From contig JANOZM010000014.1 of assembly GCA_031429355.1 (NCBI GenBank), positions 124,001 to 188,000 of the forward strand: a stretch of 64,000 nt of DNA. The letters are read 5' to 3'. Shown here piece by piece: positions 59,826 through 64,000 of the stretch. The notes under the pieces are model-generated. The model was not told where the DNA came from. It saw only the letters and a program-made list of their open reading frames with translations, and did not search any database. This stretch comes from JANOZM01 sp031429355. GTDB lineage: Bacteria > Pseudomonadota > Gammaproteobacteria > Burkholderiales > Burkholderiaceae_E. The translations under genes and the position numbers were made by a program. The number at the start of each line of letters is the position of its first letter. The first letter of the stretch is position 1.

Positions 59826-61355
59826 ATGACATCCTCAAACAATTTACTTGCAGCAATCGATTTAGGATCGAATAGCTTTCGCCTAACGATTATGCAGGTC
59901 GAAGAATCGGCAGCCGGGCATCTTTTAAAGCCGATTGACGATATTAAGGAAACAGTACGCTTAACCGCAGGGCTTGACGACAAGCAGCGTTTGTCTGCAG
60001 AAGCAATGCAAAGAGCTTTGGGTGCCCTCGAGCGATTCGCCGAGCGGATTCGGGGATTTGAGAAGCGAAAAGTACGCGCGGTCGGCACCAGTGCCTTAAG
60101 AATTGCAAAAAACATTGACGAATTCTTGCCCGAGGCAATCAAGCGTTTGCATTTCCCCATTGAAGTGATTTCAGGTCACGAAGAAGCACGCCTTATTTAC
60201 GTTGGGGCAGCCAATACATTACGTCCGAGCGATGATCGACGGCTAGTGATCGATATCGGAGGCGGTTCTACAGAGTGCGTTGTTGGGCACGGACACAATG
60301 CCATTTTATTAGAGTCGGCACGCGTTGGTTGCCTATCAACTACCAAGCTTTGCTTTAGCAATGGCCGCTTAAATCGCGATTCCTTCGAGAAAGCTTACAT
60401 TATGGCTAAAGGCCACTTCGCTAGCTTTTCTGGTGAATACAAACGACTTGGTTGGAAACAAGCTTGGGCTACATCAGGCACGGCACGTTCAGTGCTACAA
60501 ATAGTACGCGAACGAATGGGTACTGATCGCATCGAACGCGATGCGCTTAAAACTATACGAGACGAAGTACTGAGCTTTGGGCACGTCGACGAGATTGCGT
60601 ACGAAAGCCTTAGGGAAGATCGACGTGCTGTTTTGCCTGGTGGACTAGCAACTTTAATGGCGGCAATGGACGAGTTTGAGGTGCGATCGCTTGGTTATTG
60701 CGGTGGTGCATTACGTGAGGGGTTAGTACACGATCTTTTGGGACGGCAGCAAGATGTTGATCTACGTGATCTTTCGATTGCTGGGTTAGCACAACGTCAT
60801 GGGGTTGATGTAAATCAAGCCACCCGCGTTGCTACATTGGCGCGTGAATTGTTTGGTCAGTTAGTTTCTTTGGATGACGAACAAACTACAGAAAACATAT
60901 TTGATCCGCTGGCCTTAGCGCGTTTAACTCAATGGGCCGCGCAAATTCATGAGATCGGCCTTGTCATTGGTCACGACCATTATCATAAGCACTCTGCCTA
61001 CATTGTCGAGCACGCTGAAATTGCCGGTTTTTCGCAAACCGAACAAAACAATTTAGGCCTACTACTGTTATCGCATCGCGGAAAATTAGCAAAAATTTTG
61101 GCACTAAACCCCGAGCAAAATTTGCTGCTTGCTATAGTTTCGTTGCGTCTTGCTGTGTTGTTGCACCGCCGCCGTGATGAGCGCAAAATTCCAATTCAGC
61201 TTGAGTTGAAGAGCAATCGATTGACGATCAATCTGCCTCAAGCGTGGTTAGATCAGCATGCTCTAAGCAATCATTTGCTAACCACTGAATGTAGTGACTG
61301 GAATCGGATTGGTGCTTTTAAAGAGTTTCGACTCAAGGCGGAGACGACGCACTAA
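59826..61355 (+). CDS. ppx: Exopolyphosphatase Ppx/GppA family
   Basis: 509 residues. LLAAIDLGSNSFRLTIMQVE and LVIDIGGGSTECVVGHG are the two phosphate-binding loops of the ASKHA fold. The C-terminal part (AAQIHEIGLVIGHDHYHKHS) resembles the HD-like domain of Ppx. It removes phosphate from polyphosphate ends, or from pppGpp in GppA-type members. The divergent ppk1 favours the polyphosphate role. Confidence 0.92.
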   Translation: MTSSNNLLAAIDLGSNSFRLTIMQVEESAAGHLLKPIDDIKETVRLTAGLDDKQRLSAEAMQRALGALERFAERIRGFEKRKVRAVGTSALRIAKNIDEFLPEAIKRLHFPIEVISGHEEARLIYVGAANTLRPSDDRRLVIDIGGGSTECVVGHGHNAILLESARVGCLSTTKLCFSNGRLNRDSFEKAYIMAKGHFASFSGEYKRLGWKQAWATSGTARSVLQIVRERMGTDRIERDALKTIRDEVLSFGHVDEIAYESLREDRRAVLPGGLATLMAAMDEFEVRSLGYCGGALREGLVHDLLGRQQDVDLRDLSIAGLAQRHGVDVNQATRVATLARELFGQLVSLDDEQTTENIFDPLALARLTQWAAQIHEIGLVIGHDHYHKHSAYIVEHAEIAGFSQTEQNNLGLLLLSHRGKLAKILALNPEQNLLLAIVSLRLAVLLHRRRDERKIPIQLELKSNRLTINLPQAWLDQHALSNHLLTTECSDWNRIGAFKEFRLKAETTH

Positions 61356-61387
61356 ACAGGTCGCGCATTTTCTTGATTTTTCAATAT

Positions 61388-63535
61388 TTAAGTAGCCACT
61401 AAAAAACTGATCTCAAAAAAAACGCCACCACTCGTATTGTTCGCAATCACGCTAGCACCCATTTTACTAAGGTACGTGCGTACAACAAACAAGCCTTGCC
61501 CCCGCAAACTTTCGCGTGGGGCATCGTTTGGTCCATTGAGATCTGAAACCGCAATACGTTGCGACACACCATACTCAAAAATTTTATCTATTAGTTCGGC
61601 GGGTATTGGTGGGCCAGAGTTTGCTACCGTTATTTTTATTTGATTTGATACTACCGTCAGCCCAAGGACAATCGGCGTATTGGGCGTTCTATGGCGATCC
61701 GCATTGGCTAGCAAATGTCCTAAGACATCCTCCAGCCAATATTCATCGGCACGTACCATTACTTTTTGCGCCCCCTTGTTAAACTGAATTGGCGCTAAGC
61801 CCAATTCAACCGCTGAATCGCAAAGCACCGCTAAAAATTGATTTAATTCAACCAATCCCAACACAGGAGTGGCTGCCGAAAACGCTTCGGTTGGTGAAGC
61901 GCTTCCATACAGAACTTTGATCGCCTGCTGCATGCGTTCGATATAACGGGCACTGGGATCGTTCGGTGCTTTGTGAAGCACCATCAGCGACTGCAAAGGC
62001 GACATAATTTCGTGCCCGACGGCTTGCCATGTATCGCGTTCTTGCTGCGCGCGCAATTGTGAGCGATGCACGTCTTCTTTTACGCGCGCCAACAATGTTT
62101 GCAAGCTTGACGATAGTGAGCCAAGCTCGTCACGGCCCTTAATATCTTCGATCTCAAGAGCGGTAATTTCACTTTGCTCAGCAATCTTTTTAGTGACTTG
62201 TGCAGCCCTTGCCGTAAGGGTTGTTACTCGTCGAATAATTCGCAATTCAAGTGCTAACCAAGTTAAGGCAATGGCCCCTAAAATCGCAAACAAATACCAC
62301 GAGACACGGCTTGTAACGGCTGCTAACTCTCGATCAATAGCCTGCGACTGCGCGCTAAGCTCAACATCATATTGCCCAACCGATGTTTGCAAAGTTTGTT
62401 TTCGTGCCAAAGAACCGGGTTCGCTGGGCTTGGTTAGGGTATTGACTGCAAGTAGTGGCAAGGATGTAATTAAACGGTCGACCCACACGGGAATTACTGT
62501 TGGCGATTCTTGTGAATCCTTGCCTTTCAAGACGACCAATGGTTTGGCTTGATCCAATGATTTGGCTTGATCCAGTGGTTTAGTTTGATCGTTTCCTACC
62601 CGCGAAATACTAAGCGTTTCACCCGGGTCGAGCACTTGCGCGATTTCATTCCACGAAAAAGGCAACGAACCGCCAGGTTGATTGCTATCAAACAATATGC
62701 TTTCGCCTGGGGCTAAAAACTGTAAGCGCACTGTCATTTGCGCCAAATCAACAGGGGGCCACACCGTTAGTTTTTTTGCAAAAATTTCATCTCGCCAAGG
62801 TTCAATCGGCAAACGAATTGAAATCGAAGTTCTACGCAATTGATTCTCGGCCAACCCTTCTTGCCAAAGCCAAGCTCTAAAGTCACGAATAGATTTGGTA
62901 CCCGTCGTAATCGGTTCGTCGGCGTTGTAGCCCGTTAAACGGCCACGCACACCCGGCCGACCAGGGTCGATGCTGGTACCGTCCAACAAATATTGAAACG
63001 GTGCAATCCATTGATAGGTTTGCCCCTTCATCGTTACCGACACTAGCGCACGATGGGCCTTGCTAACATCAAACTCCATTTGCGCAAGCGGTACTAATTC
63101 TGGCAAAGGAAACGAGCCCACTAAATAAATAAAACCACCCGCATACGGATTATTACCAATCGCTACACATAACGAAGAACCATCGGGGTACTGGGTTTGA
63201 CAGCCTGCATTTTCTACTGCCTGCCGCGCTTTCAAACGATCGTCAAAGTCCAGCGCTCCGTAAGGTAAAAGAATGGGGCGCAACGGGGTTGCGTCACGCT
63301 GCAATACATCGGGGTTGAGCAAAGCCAACTGCCCAGAAGGATGGCGCAAGCGCGCCAAAATTTGTTGATGCGTCTTACCTAAAGACACTGCGTAGTCGGC
63401 ATAGCGCCGTTGCTTTTCGCCAATTAAAACCGTTAACGCTAGCGCGATAACCGCTAGCGCTAGCAATAAAAAAGCAGCACGAAAAAAGGCCCGCAGACCA
63501 AACGGTACTTTTACATCAGCCAACGTTAGCGCCAC
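61388..63535 (-). CDS. Sensor histidine kinase
   Basis: 715 residues. Two membrane helices (about 17-39 and 410-432) enclose a long periplasmic domain of about 370 residues, rich in beta strands and containing an odd short repeat (QTKPLDQAKSLDQAKPL). A HAMP-like segment precedes the phosphorylated His in QAVGHEIMSPLQSLMVLHK; the ATP domain has LGHLLANADRHRTPNTPI (N box) and GQGLFVVRTYLSKMGA (G box). It overlaps the regulator gene by 10 bp. The ligand is unknown; the large sensor suggests a periplasmic stimulus. Confidence 0.88.
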   Translation of the reverse strand: MALTLADVKVPFGLRAFFRAAFLLLALAVIALALTVLIGEKQRRYADYAVSLGKTHQQILARLRHPSGQLALLNPDVLQRDATPLRPILLPYGALDFDDRLKARQAVENAGCQTQYPDGSSLCVAIGNNPYAGGFIYLVGSFPLPELVPLAQMEFDVSKAHRALVSVTMKGQTYQWIAPFQYLLDGTSIDPGRPGVRGRLTGYNADEPITTGTKSIRDFRAWLWQEGLAENQLRRTSISIRLPIEPWRDEIFAKKLTVWPPVDLAQMTVRLQFLAPGESILFDSNQPGGSLPFSWNEIAQVLDPGETLSISRVGNDQTKPLDQAKSLDQAKPLVVLKGKDSQESPTVIPVWVDRLITSLPLLAVNTLTKPSEPGSLARKQTLQTSVGQYDVELSAQSQAIDRELAAVTSRVSWYLFAILGAIALTWLALELRIIRRVTTLTARAAQVTKKIAEQSEITALEIEDIKGRDELGSLSSSLQTLLARVKEDVHRSQLRAQQERDTWQAVGHEIMSPLQSLMVLHKAPNDPSARYIERMQQAIKVLYGSASPTEAFSAATPVLGLVELNQFLAVLCDSAVELGLAPIQFNKGAQKVMVRADEYWLEDVLGHLLANADRHRTPNTPIVLGLTVVSNQIKITVANSGPPIPAELIDKIFEYGVSQRIAVSDLNGPNDAPRESLRGQGLFVVRTYLSKMGASVIANNTSGGVFFEISFLVAT

Positions 63536-63999
63536 CGAAAGCCTCGCATCGGCACGCTATCAATGCCATCAAAATCGGGTTCTATTTCACGCAAGGCTTC
63601 TCGAATAGTGCCAATATGTTTACGCACGTTATCGCGATTGCGCCCGCTTTTAACAACGGCAAACAAATCCTCGTAACTAACGACATCGCCTTTGCGCTCT
63701 GTTAAGACCGCTAAAATGCGCTGCGCGGTTAACGGAATGTTTACACGTTGCCCTTTAAACAAAACACTGGCTTGACGTAAAGGATCGATACTTAACTGGC
63801 TATGTTGTGCCGGACTAGGTTCGGGCTTAATGTTTTGTTTTGCTTGCAATTCTGAGGCTCGTAAAACCTCTAAAAATGTTTCGATAAACTCGTGTTCAGC
63901 AAAGGTTGTTTTTTGCAAATAGTCCCAAGCGTCTAATGCCTTCATGATGCTTCGGTAAATAGCGGCGGGCATAGCGCTAACCACAAGTACAGGCGAGCG
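63526..63999 (-). CDS. Response regulator, C-terminal part
   Basis: The frame is open to the right edge, so the gene starts outside the window. The visible part begins with the end of a receiver domain (VLVVSAMPAAIYRSIMKALD then AWDYLQKTT, where Lys is the conserved switch residue). A linker of about 50 residues leads to a winged-helix output domain (NIPLTAQRILAVLTERKGD, then VRKHIGTIREALREIE). It pairs with the large histidine kinase gene that overlaps its 3' end by 10 bp. Confidence 0.82.
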   Translation of the reverse strand, partial: RSPVLVVSAMPAAIYRSIMKALDAWDYLQKTTFAEHEFIETFLEVLRASELQAKQNIKPEPSPAQHSQLSIDPLRQASVLFKGQRVNIPLTAQRILAVLTERKGDVVSYEDLFAVVKSGRNRDNVRKHIGTIREALREIEPDFDGIDSVPMRGFRWR

Positions 64000-64000
64000 A

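Noticed and set aside
1..64000. tRNA, rRNA, CRISPR arrays, insertion-sequence transposases, prophage genes
   Set aside because: Looked for on both strands by typical motifs and neighbourhood; none could be supported from the sequence.

Overview
The window looks like chromosomal DNA of a betaproteobacterium, most likely Burkholderiales. The signs are two periplasmic 'Bug'/TctC solute receptors, a cobA-DUF934-sulfite reductase cluster, a homodimeric pyruvate dehydrogenase E1, a CysB-type LysR regulator and a PEP-CTERM sorted protein. No rRNA, tRNA, CRISPR array, phage module or transposase was recognised. The assignment rests on gene families only.

Layout. 0-9.97 kb: the 3' part of an SdhA/FrdA-like flavoprotein, two small envelope proteins, a minus-strand operon (Bug receptor, sulfatase, dienelactone hydrolase, broken GNAT), a DUF4401/GDYXXLXY plus DUF2157 membrane pair, a DUF4143 remnant and a methyltransferase. 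10.0-18.9 kb: a minus-strand catabolic operon (SDR, Ldh2-type dehydrogenase, D-2-hydroxyacid dehydrogenase, Rieske oxygenase), divergent from a branched-chain-amino-acid-type ABC transporter with a fused LivH-LivM permease. 18.9-21.9 kb: siroheme methyltransferase, DUF934 and sulfite reductase. 22.3-29.6 kb: DUF885 peptidase, LysR regulator, FMN alpha-hydroxyacid oxidase, and a MerR regulator coupled to a two-subunit molybdenum hydroxylase.

29.8-36.95 kb is the accessory part. I read it as an integron gene-cassette cluster without an integrase (a CALIN). Short unrelated genes are separated by attC-like quasi-palindromes with RYYYAAC and GTTRRRY cores, and several stop codons lie inside the attC. 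Cargo: a surface-adhesin-E-like protein, a McrB-N-like plus DUF3883 protein (candidate defence gene), a helix-hairpin-helix protein, a DinB-like protein, two BrnT/BrnA toxin-antitoxin pairs (one toxin killed by a TAG codon), a membrane protein, a GNAT, a DUF2867 protein and a frameshifted antitoxin at the edge.

36.9-50.1 kb: a class C beta-lactamase-fold hydrolase, a CysB-like regulator and a sugar-acid catabolic cluster (DgoK-like kinase, FAH hydrolase, two SDRs, UxaA-type dehydratase). A repeat region follows, holding two 80-bp palindromes that share an almost identical 30-bp centre but have different arms. Then come a DUF5916 outer-membrane protein, a thioesterase, glyoxalase I, a second Bug receptor and a CsgG-like lipoprotein. 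50.1-52.1 kb: a PIN/Phd toxin-antitoxin module between 28-bp direct repeats, then a spondin-N/PEP-CTERM protein. 52.2-64 kb: a two-component system, orphan aceE with a divergent Lrp/AsnC regulator, the ppk1/ppx pair and a second two-component system running off the right edge.
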